A stretch of DNA of 64,000 bases from Aldehydirespirator sp965220485 (GCA_965220485.1 OZ244832.1:1240001-1304000), one strand, 5' to 3'. Counted from the first letter of the stretch, positions 19,067 to 27,810 are shown. Program-made: numbers and translations. The notes: a model not told the origin generated them from the sequence alone.

Positions 19067-20221
19067 CTACGCGATGTAGCGGGCCCAGTCCTCCATCAGC
19101 GGGCGGCGCCGCTCCAGCATGTCGCTTCTGGCGTAGGCACGCTCGACGGGGTTCCGCACGACGTGACCCAGACACAGTTCGGCGAGGTCGCGTGGGTGGC
19201 CGACGTCAGAGCACCACGATCTGAACGATGATCGCAGCCCGTGCGCTGTGACGTCGTTGAGCCCGGCCGCGGCCAGCACCCGAGCAGGTGACGTGTGCGG
19301 CAACGGCCGACCAGTCGCGGGCGACGGGAACACGGTCGGTCCATCGCTGAGCGCTCGGGCCTCGGCGAGCACGGCGAGCGCTTGCGATGACAGCGCCACT
19401 CGGTGGACGGTCTTGGTCTTGGTGCGAGCCTCCGCGATCTCCCAGACGGCCGCGTCGATGTCGATCTCGTCCCAGGTGGCTCCCCGGACCTCGGCGCTGC
19501 GGGCCGCGGTCAACGCCGCGAGCTCGACCGCGAGCCTCGCAGCGGGGCTGGCGTTGGATGCGCGGATCTTCGACAGTGCTACGGCCATCTCGGCATGGGG
19601 GATCGCGGCGTGGTGCTTCGGGCGTGCAGCCTGTCTCGGTAGCGCAGCGACCGCCGCGGCGGTCGGGTCACTATCGCGGTGGCCCGCTCCCACCGCCCAC
19701 GTGAGGACCGCGGAGATGCGCCCGGCGATCCGGCGTGCGGTAGCTGGTCTGGTGGCCCAGGGCTCGGCCAGCACTTCGAGGATGTCGCCGACGTTGATCT
19801 GGTCGATGCGCTTGTGGCCGAGCGCGGGCATGACGTAGGCGGCCATGCTGTTGACCCATTGCTGCTCGCTGCGGCCGCCGGGCTTCCAGGTGTCGCGGTG
19901 CAGGGCGAGCACCTTGTCGGTGGCTTGCTCGAAGGTGGGCACGCTGCCGCCTCGGGGGTCCCGGCCCTGCTCGACGGCGCGGCGGTTCTCCAGGCACTTG
20001 CCGCGCGCCTCGGCCAACGCGACGACGGGGTAGCTGCCGAGTCCGATCATGACGGGGCGGCCGTTGACGCGCAGCCGCTGGCTCCAGGTCTTGGACCATC
20101 TGCCGTTGCGGGTCTTTCGCACGAGTAGGCTGAGTCCGTGGGATCCGCGGCCGTCGCCGTAGCGTCCAGGCTGGTTGATTGTGCGCACGAAAGCGGCGCT
20201 GAGCGTCTTCGGTCGGTCCAC
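19067..20221 (-). CDS. P4-type tyrosine integrase
   Basis: This 384-residue protein has an N-terminal Arm-binding DUF4102 domain (SLLVRKTRNGRWSKTWSQRLRVNGRPVMIGLGSYPVVALAEAR), a core-binding domain, and a tyrosine recombinase catalytic domain. The catalytic residues are R241 (TAARSAEVRG), H327 and R330 (TAHGLRSSFR), H353 (LGHVV) and Y363 (ERAYARSD). All are present, so it is probably active. P4-type integrases insert islands into tRNA genes. No flanking tRNA is visible in this window, so the element's limits are unknown. It marks this region as a genomic island. Confidence 0.95.
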   Translation of the reverse strand: MDRPKTLSAAFVRTINQPGRYGDGRGSHGLSLLVRKTRNGRWSKTWSQRLRVNGRPVMIGLGSYPVVALAEARGKCLENRRAVEQGRDPRGGSVPTFEQATDKVLALHRDTWKPGGRSEQQWVNSMAAYVMPALGHKRIDQINVGDILEVLAEPWATRPATARRIAGRISAVLTWAVGAGHRDSDPTAAAVAALPRQAARPKHHAAIPHAEMAVALSKIRASNASPAARLAVELAALTAARSAEVRGATWDEIDIDAAVWEIAEARTKTKTVHRVALSSQALAVLAEARALSDGPTVFPSPATGRPLPHTSPARVLAAAGLNDVTAHGLRSSFRSWCSDVGHPRDLAELCLGHVVRNPVERAYARSDMLERRRPLMEDWARYIA

Positions 20222-20403
20222 CTATACCCCTTTGCTTATTACTTTTTAGGTGGCAATAGATGGTACACGGGGGCACAACATGGCGCAAGGTTGAGCCTTT
20301 GGCGAGGTTCAGATTGTGACTCTGACCTCTGGATTTAGCGCACTATGACGCATGATGGCACAGAACGGCCCAACCCTGCGGGGACGGAAAGTCCCTCCGC
20401 GCC

Positions 20404-20452
20404 CACCATTTAGATGGCACACAGTTGGGCCAAGCTTGATACAGGGTTAGCA
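20404..20452 (+). repeat. repeat D, 3' fragment
   Basis: CACCATTTAGATGGCACA...GGGCCAAGCTTGAT...GGTTAG aligns with the 3' ends of the repeat D copies at 23,402 and 31,937. The 5' three quarters are missing. It marks the left edge of the toxin-antitoxin series. Confidence 0.6.
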
Positions 20453-20564
20453 GAAGAACGCTCACTCAGAGGGCGGGTACGGGATTCGTCGAGCCTTGAC
20501 AGCCCGCTGGCTGGTTTGGACCCGCCTGGCCGTTGAACGCGTAGAGTGCCGTGCCGCTGAGTCG

Positions 20565-20590
20565 CCCCCCCCCCCCCCCCCCCCCCCCCC
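20565..20590 (+). repeat. homopolymer of 26 C
   Basis: A run of 26 consecutive C residues, 94 bp before the MNT gene start. Such tracts are rare in bacteria and unstable. It may be real and variable in length, or an assembly artefact. Confidence 0.8.
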
Positions 20591-20683
20591 AACTCCAGAA
20601 CCGCCGTTGCGACAATCGGGCCGACGCCGTTCTACGGGCGGGCTCATGACATGAGGTACAATGGGGTCACGAGCCGCAAGTCA

Positions 20684-20956
20684 ATGGTGCTCGCCAATCG
20701 CGACCGTATCAGAGAGATCGCGGCGTCCTGCAACGCCGAACGCATCGCCCTGTTCGGCTCGACAGCCCGCGGCGAGGACACCGAGGCGAGCGACTGCGAT
20801 TTCATAGCAGATCTCAGGCCTCTCACCACCCTGTTTCACTTGGTCGACATGAAGCACCGGCTCGAGAATCTGCTTGGCTGTTCCGTCGATATTGTCTCGC
20901 GCCGCTCGGTGCCTTCTGAGGCCGGCAACGTCGTCGAGGACTCGATTCCGCTTTGA
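20684..20956 (+). CDS. mntA: MNT-type nucleotidyltransferase antitoxin (MntA-like)
   Basis: This protein of about 90 residues has the minimal nucleotidyltransferase motif GS-x10-D-x-D (FGSTARGEDTEASDCDF), the signature of MntA, which AMPylates the HepT toxin and neutralises it. ATG 20,684 is chosen because a -10-like TACAAT lies at 20,657-20,662, inside the longer alternative that starts at 20,651. The stop overlaps the TTG start of the HEPN gene by 4 nt (TTGA). Confidence 0.85.
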   Translation: MVLANRDRIREIAASCNAERIALFGSTARGEDTEASDCDFIADLRPLTTLFHLVDMKHRLENLLGCSVDIVSRRSVPSEAGNVVEDSIPL

Positions 20957-22221
20957 GCCGGTCCGACAACGACCGGCTGGGCGACATCATCAGAGCGGGC
21001 CGGCGAATATCCGAGATCGTCGGCTGCGGTCGTGAAGCGTTCGACCGGGACTGGACACTCCGAGACGCTGCCGCCCACCAAGTCGAGATCCTCGTCGCCG
21101 CATACACCAAGCTCGGCCCGAGCGTCCAGGCACGGTTCGGCGAGATGCCTGTCGAAGCCATGACGGGCATGCTGGTCCGGCTCGCTCACATCTATTGGGA
21201 GACCGATCACGACGTCGTGTGGGCCACCATCACTGTCGACATCCCCGGCATGGTCGAAACGGCTACCCGCGAACATCAGCCCCCAGACCACGGATCCACC
21301 GTGCATGACGAGGACGTCACCATCCCTCGCTGGCAGGCGGCGGCAACCGACGCCCCAGCAGCGGACACACCCCACACCGGGAGCAGCTTCCATGCTGCGG
21401 CCATCCCGCCGCCCAGCGAGCCTGGAGGACACCCCACGCCCCGGCAGCAGCCCGGCCTGCGCTCGCATGGCTGACGGGGATGCGCTGGTTGTACACCTTG
21501 GCGTGTGCGGGCTTGGTCCGCTCACGGCGGCGACAGGGCGAGATGTGATAGCAGGGCCCTGCGGCGGCCGCGACACGGGCACCAGGACGGGTGTTTCCAA
21601 GCCCCCGCTCTTGCTGCGCAGAAAGAGCGCGTCCATATCGGAGAGGTCAAGGCTCAACAGCTTCCACCCGTTCCACGGTTCGCCCCGCGCCGGCAGCTCT
21701 TCAGCCAGAGGGACTGGCGCTTCATCGCGGCAGAGGACTTCTATATCCTTGGCGACTAGTAGCAGCGCCACATTGCCGCGGAGCCGTCGCTGTTCTCGTG
21801 CCATCTTGCCGCCCGGTTCAAAGATGTACGCCGCAACGTCTGGATGGCCTTTGAACTGCGCCCCCGTTTCAACGGCGTTGGATCGGAGGGTTACCGTCCA
21901 TCCTCCCCGGGACGGGGTCAAGGGCACCTCGTGTTCTTCGCGTTGCAGTGCAGTGTGACGGCTTGCAGAATTCCCGGAGAGGAGCCACTCGCCTCCGCCC
22001 TTCATCGGCGGGAGTGCGACATGGGGCCGCTGCAAGGAGTATCGGTCGATCCGAACCAGCGGGCGCAGTGGTCGGCGGTGACGTGCACCTCCGCCGATCG
22101 ACTCGCCGTCGATCAGTGCTTGTAGCAGGTATTCGGGCAGACCGAGGTCCTGAGCTAGCTCAGATGCCAGTTGCTGGGCGTCGTCGAGACCGATTGCGTT
22201 GATGTCGAGGACTGCCGCCAT
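20836..22221 (-). CDS. hypothetical protein; N-terminal ~210 residues look real
   Basis: The first part, MAAVLDINAIGLDDAQQLASELAQDLGLPEYLLQALIDGESIG and later GNVALLLVAKDIEVLCRDE...WKLLSLDLSDMDALFL, has ordinary globular composition. I do not recognise it. After about residue 215 (position ~21,570) the frame becomes Pro/Arg/Gly-rich and runs antisense through the HepT gene and part of the MNT gene. That part is very unlikely to be genuine. The real gene was probably truncated by a rearrangement that joined it to the HepT flank, which would also explain the odd HepT tail. Confidence 0.45.
   Translation of the reverse strand: MAAVLDINAIGLDDAQQLASELAQDLGLPEYLLQALIDGESIGGGARHRRPLRPLVRIDRYSLQRPHVALPPMKGGGEWLLSGNSASRHTALQREEHEVPLTPSRGGWTVTLRSNAVETGAQFKGHPDVAAYIFEPGGKMAREQRRLRGNVALLLVAKDIEVLCRDEAPVPLAEELPARGEPWNGWKLLSLDLSDMDALFLRSKSGGLETPVLVPVSRPPQGPAITSRPVAAVSGPSPHTPRCTTSASPSAMRAQAGLLPGRGVSSRLAGRRDGRSMEAAPGVGCVRCWGVGCRRLPARDGDVLVMHGGSVVWGLMFAGSRFDHAGDVDSDGGPHDVVIGLPIDVSEPDQHARHGFDRHLAEPCLDARAELGVCGDEDLDLVGGSVSECPVPVERFTTAADDLGYSPARSDDVAQPVVVGPAQSGIESSTTLPASEGTERRETISTEQPSRFSSRCFMSTK
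20953..21474 (+). CDS. hepT: HEPN-domain toxin (HepT-like, DUF86) with altered motif and extended tail
   Basis: Residues 1 to about 115 are HepT-like: four helices ending in GMLVRLAHIYWETDHDVVWATITVDIPGM. The usual R-x4-H-x-Y RNase motif is only partly kept. His and Tyr are present (HIY) but the Arg at H-5 is Leu; the nearest Arg is at H-3. The last ~60 residues (PPDHGSTVHDEDV...) are low complexity and unlike the family. They probably read into foreign sequence after a rearrangement, since HepT is usually about 110-140 residues. It pairs with the upstream MNT gene. Confidence 0.75.
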   Translation: MSRSDNDRLGDIIRAGRRISEIVGCGREAFDRDWTLRDAAAHQVEILVAAYTKLGPSVQARFGEMPVEAMTGMLVRLAHIYWETDHDVVWATITVDIPGMVETATREHQPPDHGSTVHDEDVTIPRWQAAATDAPAADTPHTGSSFHAAAIPPPSEPGGHPTPRQQPGLRSHG

Positions 22222-22557
22222 CTTGCCTCAGTCGCCCATAGTCGCCCGTCCTCGTCACCCCGTTGACACCCACTCCGCCATCTCAAGAGCACGCCCGCCT
22301 GCCGAGAGGTCGAGTTCTCCCATGAGACGCTTGCCGCGCAACATCTCCCGCAATCGGCTCTCGGTATCGAAACGGCACCGATATGCGACAGGCATGGGGC
22401 ACCGCTCGCGATCTCTGGGGAAAGCCTGGCCGTGCGCCGACCGGCTGAGCGAATACCTAACCGGGCCACGACCTCCCGCTGGGCCAGCGCGTGATCGAGC
22501 AACGGCCTCCGCCAGACGTTCGGTAACCGCGGCACCCCAACATGCGACGGGCGTCGG
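22222..22557. other. gap, nothing recognised
   Basis: About 335 bp between the hypothetical protein and hicA. Only frames shadowing neighbours are present. Confidence 0.3.
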
Positions 22558-22815
22558 TCACGCCCGCAGGCCACCCCTACTCGCCCCCAGACAACTGCCC
22601 GCAACACACACTCGGAGACCCGGACGGGAGTCCCCAAGAGAGCGGGCGAGCTGCTCGACTCCGATGTCGCCTTCGTGGGGGTTGGGGACGCGCACTTGGT
22701 GAGGCCCTTTGACCATGTATGCATGTCTGGTGCCGGCGTGCGGTCCGTCGAAGCCGAGACCCTTGAGCCGCTTGATGAACTTGCGACGCGAGATCGGAAG
22801 AAGCCGGCCACCCAC
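22558..22815 (-). CDS. hicA: HicA-type mRNA interferase toxin
   Basis: The start GTG 22,815 gives LLPISRRKFIKRLKGLGFDGPHAGTRHAYMVKGPHQVRVPNPHEGDIGVEQLARSLG. This is the HicA fold with the catalytic His (TRHAYM), the G-F-x-GPHAGTRH core and the IPNPH.GDI strand. The final ~25 residues (DSRPGLRVCVAGSCLG...) do not match the normal end (LARILRQAGI...), so a late frameshift is likely. The start lies 2 nt after the HicB stop, giving the antitoxin-first order. Confidence 0.75.
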   Translation of the reverse strand: MGGRLLPISRRKFIKRLKGLGFDGPHAGTRHAYMVKGPHQVRVPNPHEGDIGVEQLARSLGDSRPGLRVCVAGSCLGASRGGLRA

Positions 22816-22817
22816 AG

Positions 22818-23174
22818 TCAGGGCGCGGCGGCGCCGCTGGCAAGCTCCGGCAGGTCGTAGCCGCGGGCGACTCTGAGGTTGGCCCAGTCAGTCAGAGCTG
22901 AGCGCATCTCGTCTCGTGCCTCTTGTTCGCTGCGGCCGACGGTGATAGCGCCCGGGGCCACAACACAGTCAGCGAGAAACCCCGGAGGGGAGTCAATCCT
23001 CTCCACCACGGTATGCGTGAACGCCTCAGCCACCCACTCGTCGACGCGGGGACGGCCAACCCGGGGCTGCGGCTGTTCGGCGAGAACACCGCGGCGGCTG
23101 TCACGCCTCTTTGAGACGGAACCGCCTGCCGACGTGCGGTGCGTCTGGTGAATGTCACGGCCGTGTGCAGACAC
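22818..23174 (-). CDS. hicB: HicB-type antitoxin
   Basis: The C-terminal half, PPGFLADCVVAPGAITVGRSEQEARDEMRSALTDWANLRVARGYDLPEL, is the HicB partial RNase H-like fold that blocks HicA. The first ~43 residues are Arg/Gln-rich, so the true start may be the GTG at about 23,045 (VDEWVAEAFTHTVVERIDSPPG). It is 2 nt upstream of hicA on the same strand, indicating co-transcription and probable autoregulation. Confidence 0.7.
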   Translation of the reverse strand: MSAHGRDIHQTHRTSAGGSVSKRRDSRRGVLAEQPQPRVGRPRVDEWVAEAFTHTVVERIDSPPGFLADCVVAPGAITVGRSEQEARDEMRSALTDWANLRVARGYDLPELASGAAAP

Positions 23175-23705
23175 TTGCGATCACCTTGGAGCAGACCCGG
23201 ATCGTGTTGCAGTTGCAACGGTATCACAGCGAGTCCCGCGCCCATGTTCGGCTGTCCCAGCGCGGACGGGCTGCGGGATCGTCCCCCTCACAGGCGCACA
23301 GGCAGCGTCCGGCATGGCCGTGCCTCATCAAGCCGAAGGCAAGCCAGAGGACGACTTCGCTCAAGAGACAAGTCAACCGCCGCCCATCGCTTCAACAAGC
23401 GGAAACCCAAGGTCAGCGCCCATGTGGAGAGAGTCGCCGATGACAGCGCCCTTCAATTCTGGGGAATCGCGCCTCGCGAATTGGGGAATCACCCGAAATC
23501 GGCACTAGAACACCCTCCATGGCCTCGCTAAACGTAACCCTGTGACAACTCACCATTTAGTTGGCACAGGGTTAGACCAATATTGGTCCACGGTTGGATG
23601 GCTGGTGCGCGGACGTGCGCTGCAATAGCACATCTGACCGTTTAGCAGTGTTATCGCGCCACTGAAGGCAGTCGAATAGCACATACGACCTGATATCGTG
23701 GTCAT
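23175..23705. other. intergenic region with repeat D copy 1
   Basis: No gene supported. It holds repeat D copy 1 (23,402-23,597) and a second AT-richer segment (23,600-23,705) that is probably the fic promoter region. Confidence 0.5.
23402..23597 (+). repeat. repeat D, copy 1 (full length, ~195 bp)
   Basis: It begins GAAACCCAAGGTCAGCGCCC, continues through ATTCTGGGGAATCGCG and GAATTGGGGAATC, the segment TAGAACACCCT, then AAACGTAACCCTGTGACAACTCACCATTTAG, and ends near GACCAATATTGGTCC. It shares these blocks in the same order with copies at 31,937, 35,333 and 38,701. Confidence 0.8.
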
Positions 23706-24758
23706 GTGGGTCGATACATCGACACCGAAGGGTGGATAGCCAGCACGACAGGCTACGGCGAAGGGCTTACCGCGCTTATGTGCCGCATCCCCTGGAGGGG
23801 TGGGATCCCAGCCTAGGTGTCGAAGACATGAACGCGGTTACCGCCGCGGACAGAGCACTCGTTGGGGCCATCTCCCTGCCTCAGACGGATCTAGGAGGTG
23901 CCATCGCGGACTGGATAGTGGCCCGTGACGAGAGCATCCGCTCGAGCGTCATGGAGGGGGTCGCAGCCACAGAGTCGGGACTCGCCTGGGCGCGCTACAT
24001 GGACCAGGGTGGGTAGGCCCGCGTCCGACGAGAATGAGGCGCTCACGCTCGGCGCAGCGAAGCAGGTGACGGCCGCGGTGGATCTGGGCAAGGAGATGCA
24101 TGCTGGCGGCAGCTGCACGCTGGGCGACATCCTCGACATCCACAGTCGCCTCTTCGCGGGGACGCGGGACCGAGTTATCGGAGGCGTCTTGCGCGACGAG
24201 CCGATATGGATCGGCCCAGAGGGTTGCTCAGTGGACGACGCATCGTTCGTGCCCCCTCCTGCCGAGCATGTGCCCGAACTCATGAATGACCTAGTCAACT
24301 ATCTGAACACCAGCGACCATCCCGCCGTGCTGCGAGCGGCGATAGTCCATGCCCAGTTCGAGACAATCCATCCGTTCGGAGACGGCAACGGTAGGACCGG
24401 GCGGGCCCTGATTCACACCGTCTTGAACGCGGCTGGGCTGGCTCGCGGGGCAACCCCGATCAGCACGGCACTCAGTCGTGACCGCGACGACTACTACGAC
24501 GCGCTCAATGCGACACGGGTCGTGTGCGGGCCCGATGAAGCGGCGGCTCGTAGCGCCGCCCTGCACTGGTGGCTGGTGACATTCAGCAACGCGTGCGAAG
24601 AGGCCCAGCGGCAAACAGCCTCAGTCGTGCGGACCGTCGAGGGCATGGCCACCAGGTGGCGGACGGCTGCTGTGTTCCGCAGCGGCAGCGCGGCGGCGGC
24701 ACTCCTAGAGGCGCTCCCGTCGATGCCGGTGTTGGATGCTGCGATGGTGTCGGAACGC

Positions 24759-24865
24759 CTAGGAGACTGCTGAGTAATGCCGATTTCGGCCAACCCACAA
24801 GCCTCTGACCTGGGGTTTTATGATCACGAAACTAGCAATTTGTGACTTACTCAGCAGTCTCCTAG
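24759..24865 (+). mobile_element. MITE family B, copy 2 (inside fic)
   Basis: 107 bp with the 19-bp terminal repeat CTAGGAGACTGCTGAGTAA and the internal hairpin GCCGATTTCGGC. Its right CTAG (24,862-24,865) is also the left CTAG of the adjacent family A copy. Confidence 0.9.
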
Positions 24866-24968
24866 GTGGCTGGTGTTAAATGGCAATTTGCCACAATTCG
24901 CAAGTCGCTGACCTGGGGTTTTGTGACCGCAAAACCTCCATTTCGGGAGTTTGGCACCAGCCACCTAG
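24862..24968 (+). mobile_element. MITE family A, copy 2 (inside fic, joined to B)
   Basis: 107 bp, same orientation as copy 1. It abuts MITE B through a single shared CTAG. A frame open through the element (starting at a GTG inside it and reading MAGVKWQFATIRKSL...) fuses to the fic 3' end. Confidence 0.9.
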
Positions 24969-25120
24969 GCGTCACTGGGAGGGCTGCTCGCGTGGCCCTC
25001 TCATCCCTCGATGCAGCGGGCATCGTGACCCCCACGGGCGGACGGCGCAATCGGAGGTACACCGTTCCCGAGATGGTCGGCATGCTGCGTCGCATGGCCC
25101 CCGACGGCGGGCTGCCTCGT

Positions 25121-25796
25121 CGCTGGGGGGGCAGAAACGAGGGCGCTGCAGGGGCAATCAGAGGCACTACCGGTGCCGCCTACATGCGGCTACAGCGGCC
25201 CGCGCTCCAAGAGGCACTGCTGGCTTCCCAAGGGGCACGCTGGACAGCATCGCTATCCGCCGATCAGTTGAGGCCCAACGAATCATACCGCGACACTTGG
25301 GAGCGAGGAACATCAAGGCATACCGTCGGCAGATCAACCGCCTGAGCGAGCACAAGGACTGACTGTGCGGTGGCGACGTCTGCCATGAGCCGTGCCAGCA
25401 CTATGTCCTGCTCGACTTGCGGGTGTCCGCCCCGGGATCACTGCCCCATCAGCAGGCATCGCCGACGAACCAGGAAGCCGGGCCAACACAACGACAGGTG
25501 GATGGTCACCTATTTGCGCGCGCTCTAACCCTGATCGTTCACGAGTTTCGGCGTCAAGGGGGTGCGCGTCCGCGGAGATGCCCCTGCGGTGTGGGATGAT
25601 GCGTGTTGCGGGACGGCGCAGGCCACGATCACCCGCAGCATGGCCGAAGCGGGGCTGGCACAGTCAGCGGCGGCTAGGACGTGTTCTACATCTGGACAGC
25701 CGGTGCCACCATGTGCGCCGGCAATACCCGGGAGCCGTCCGCCCCGGCGCAGCCGCTTACCGTAGGCACGGACGCGATGGGGGGAACTGTGGCGGC
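25121..25796. other. gap after fic, nothing recognised
   Basis: Frames exist on both strands but none carries a recognisable domain or good start. It may contain decayed 3' parts of fic and of the AbiEi fragment. Confidence 0.3.
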
Positions 25797-26219
25797 TCAA
25801 CGCGCGCCGCGGGCGCTGCGCACGAACGTGAGGGGCACACCGCCGATCGTGCGGTCGCGGCAGTAGGCGTCGACAGCGACCTGGAACGCCTGGAAGCTGT
25901 GATGGATGACGCCGTAGGCAGCGGCGGCGCTGCGATATGCCACATAGTGGCGGTGCCCGAGATGGGCCATGAGGTCGTCGAGATACTCGGCGGGCGGGTG
26001 GGCTCCGAGGTGACGCCACCCCTCCTCAACCGGCGCCCACATCCCCTTGGTGATCGACACGATGCGGCGCTCGCGGCGAGCGGCAGCGAGGCTGCGCGAC
26101 ACGCGCGCTGAACGCACCCCTAGCAACTGACCGACGCGCTCGGTGCTCACGAAGGTCTCACCTGATGCGAGGAGGAACTCAGGCAGGTCTCGAGGCTTGA
26201 TCTTCGCCTGCTCGGGCAT
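25797..26219 (-). pseudogene. AbiEi-type antitoxin, 3'-truncated
   Basis: Starting MPEQAKIKPRDLPEFLLASGETFVSTERVGQLLGVRSARVSRSLAAARRERRIVSITKGMWAP, it carries the N-terminal winged helix of AbiEi. Then AEYLDDLMAHLGHRHYVAYRSAAAAYGVIHHSFQAFQV matches the first part of the AbiEi C-terminal domain. It is about 140 residues, versus about 283 for the intact relative at 30,541. The frame stops right after TFVRSARGAR, where the relative continues. No AbiEii gene is adjacent. A TATGATAAT -10-like sequence lies only 9 nt before the ATG, suggesting an almost leaderless transcript. Confidence 0.7.
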
Positions 26220-26410
26220 CACAGACAGATTATCATAAGGGGGAGGATTGTCGCGCCGGACAGAACCACGGGTACTCCTGCCCCGATCGCGTGCTGGGCC
26301 AACGGATCCTTCATCCATGACCGCCGGCTGGCCTAGGGCCACGAGCCTCGCCGGGCATTGCGCAGGCTCACGTGTGCCCCGTGTTGTCTCAGTCTGCGCC
26401 GCGCATTCTG

Positions 26411-27535
26411 TCAAGGGGTTCGGTCGGGGGATCGCAGCCATGTGCGGGTGGTTCGATGGGCGAAGTCGACATGGCCGTGGCGGGTGCTGCGGATGAAGCC
26501 GGCTCGGATGAGCCGCGACCGGTAAGTGCTCACGTAGCTGGTGCTGCGACCGAGGCGTCTTGAGATGTCCGCGGTGGAGGTCTCGCCCTCGTCTTGGGCC
26601 ATGGCCAGGGCGAACTGGCGGTCCACTCCCGACATCGACCGCCACATGGGCGCTAGCACCAGGTGGGGGAGCCGTCGCTCAGCCTCGGCAACGCCCGATG
26701 ACACGTCTGCCATCTTCAGGTGCGGCAAGTCGGCGGATGCGGCCCGCCAGGAGTGGAAGCCGATGAGCTGCACCATGAAGGGGTATCCATTGCTGGCTCC
26801 GACGGCGCGGCGCAGCGCGTCGTCGCTGATGCGTCCCCCGTGCGCGGCGATCGGCTCAGCGAAGGCCTTCGTCGTGGCCGCCTCGGACAGGTCGGCGATC
26901 TCGTGGCGGGAGCAGCGCTGCAGGAAGGTGATGGCCGAGTCCTGTAGCACGGTGTCGTCGATGCTGGGAAGGCCCGCGGCCACGAACGCGATCGGCAGCT
27001 CCTCGCGCCTCGTGACGTGCTGCAGCGTTGTGGCGAAGTCGCGCAGTTCCGAGGGCTCGCCGCCCTGCAGCTCGTCGAGCGTGATCAGCAGCCCTCGATG
27101 CTCTGACGCGAGGCGAGCGCCGAGCTCGGTCAGAACAGGTCGCAGGCGGGAGACGGTCGCCCCGGGATCGACTGGGCCGGCTCGGGCGAGCTCGACGCCC
27201 ACACCAAGTGCGCTGATTCCCGCCAGCCGCGGCCGCGCTCCTCGGCCGTCTCCGTCCCGCAGTGGTGGGAGCGCCGCTGCGACCAGCCTGTCGCACAGGT
27301 CTCCGTGGGCGGTCTCTGCGATTACCAGCCAGCCGCGCCTGAGGGCTTGGTGCTGGACAGCGTTGAGCGTCGCCGTCTTTCCCGCCCCGCGCACGCCGAC
27401 GAGCAAGGAAGTGAAGTCCGGGTGACGCGCGCCGACGTCAAGAGCTTCTCCAAGCGCATCCAGGACCTCGGTGCGCCCTGCGAGCACGGGCGGCGAGACC
27501 CCGAACGAGGGTCTGAAGGGATTGCGATCCGCCAT
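26411..27535 (-). CDS. AAA ATPase with C-terminal winged helix
   Basis: This 374-residue protein has Walker A GVRGAGKT (47-54), Walker B LLITLDE (D154-E155), an arginine-rich sensor region, and a C-terminal winged helix (TSTADISRRLGRSTSYVSTYRSRLIRAGFI). It belongs to the Orc1/Cdc6-like or archaeal-type ATPase group. Related proteins occur near toxins and in mobile islands. It is transcribed toward the AbiEi fragment and has no obvious partner. Its role is unknown. Confidence 0.8.
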   Translation of the reverse strand: MADRNPFRPSFGVSPPVLAGRTEVLDALGEALDVGARHPDFTSLLVGVRGAGKTATLNAVQHQALRRGWLVIAETAHGDLCDRLVAAALPPLRDGDGRGARPRLAGISALGVGVELARAGPVDPGATVSRLRPVLTELGARLASEHRGLLITLDELQGGEPSELRDFATTLQHVTRREELPIAFVAAGLPSIDDTVLQDSAITFLQRCSRHEIADLSEAATTKAFAEPIAAHGGRISDDALRRAVGASNGYPFMVQLIGFHSWRAASADLPHLKMADVSSGVAEAERRLPHLVLAPMWRSMSGVDRQFALAMAQDEGETSTADISRRLGRSTSYVSTYRSRLIRAGFIRSTRHGHVDFAHRTTRTWLRSPDRTP

Positions 27536-27654
27536 GTCGCCGCGGCCTAGGAGGCCCAGCCGCCGTCCGGGGACGGTCCCTGCCGCCTAAAAGGATTGCC
27601 GTTCGTCATGTCGTTCACCCTGACCCCGCTTGCTGCGTGTCAGTCTACGCCTCG

Positions 27655-27690
27655 TTCGCGAGCTTTGTATCTTTCGCGAGCTTTGTATCT
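27655..27690 (+). repeat. 18-bp tandem duplication
   Basis: TTCGCGAGCTTTGTATCT occurs twice head to tail, just before the MITE/IS array at 27,704. Confidence 0.8.
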
Positions 27691-27703
27691 TTGGCGGGCT
27701 GGC

Positions 27704-27810
27704 CTAGGTGGCTGGTGTTAAATGGCAATTTGCCACAATTCGCAAGTCGCTGACCTGGGGTTTTGTGACCGCAATACCCCCATTTCGGGAGTTTGGCACC
27801 AGCCACCTAG
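27704..27810 (+). mobile_element. MITE family A, copy 3
   Basis: 107 bp, forward. Its right-hand CTAG (27,807-27,810) is the left end of the 226-bp element C. One substitution in the core (CAATACCCCC rather than CAAAACCTCC). Confidence 0.9.

Larger units (their letters stand above)
20222..20683. other. integrase upstream region with repeat D fragment and poly-C tract
   Basis: No gene. It holds the integrase promoter side, a 3' fragment of repeat D at about 20,404-20,452, the homopolymer of 26 C at 20,565-20,590, and a -10-like TACAAT at 20,657-20,662 ahead of the MNT antitoxin gene. Confidence 0.5.
23706..25120 (+). pseudogene. Fic-family AMP-transferase gene, two frameshifts and a double MITE insertion
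   Basis: The reading is spread over several frames. VGRYIDTEGWIASTTGYG starts at GTG 23,706. RRRAYRAYVPHPLEGWDP...IRSSVMEGVAA, with the inhibitory S-x-x-x-E-G helix, is in a second frame. DENEALTLGAAK...HPFGDGNGRTGR, with the intact Fic motif, is in a third frame ending at 24,773. MITEs B and A lie at 24,759-24,968. Excising them and one CTAG restores VSERL-GVTGRAARVALSSLDAAGIVTPTGG...YTVPEMVGML, the normal C-terminal winged helix. The coding capacity is therefore that of a class II Fic protein, but at least three lesions make it a pseudogene. Confidence 0.85.

Noticed and set aside
20352..20410. GGGGACGGAAAGTCCCTCCGCGCCCACCA looked like a tRNA or tmRNA 3' end and thus an integrase attachment site.
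   Set aside because: The CACCATTTAG part belongs to repeat D (also at 23,550 and 32,085), and the loop GGAAA does not fit a T-loop. No upstream tRNA arms were found.
24866..25345. A MITE-encoded 34-residue peptide (MAGVKWQFATIRKSL...) fused to downstream sequence, seen at several MITE A copies.
   Set aside because: The frame is open in the MITE by chance or because of its palindromic composition; it has no ribosome-binding site and varies with the insertion point.
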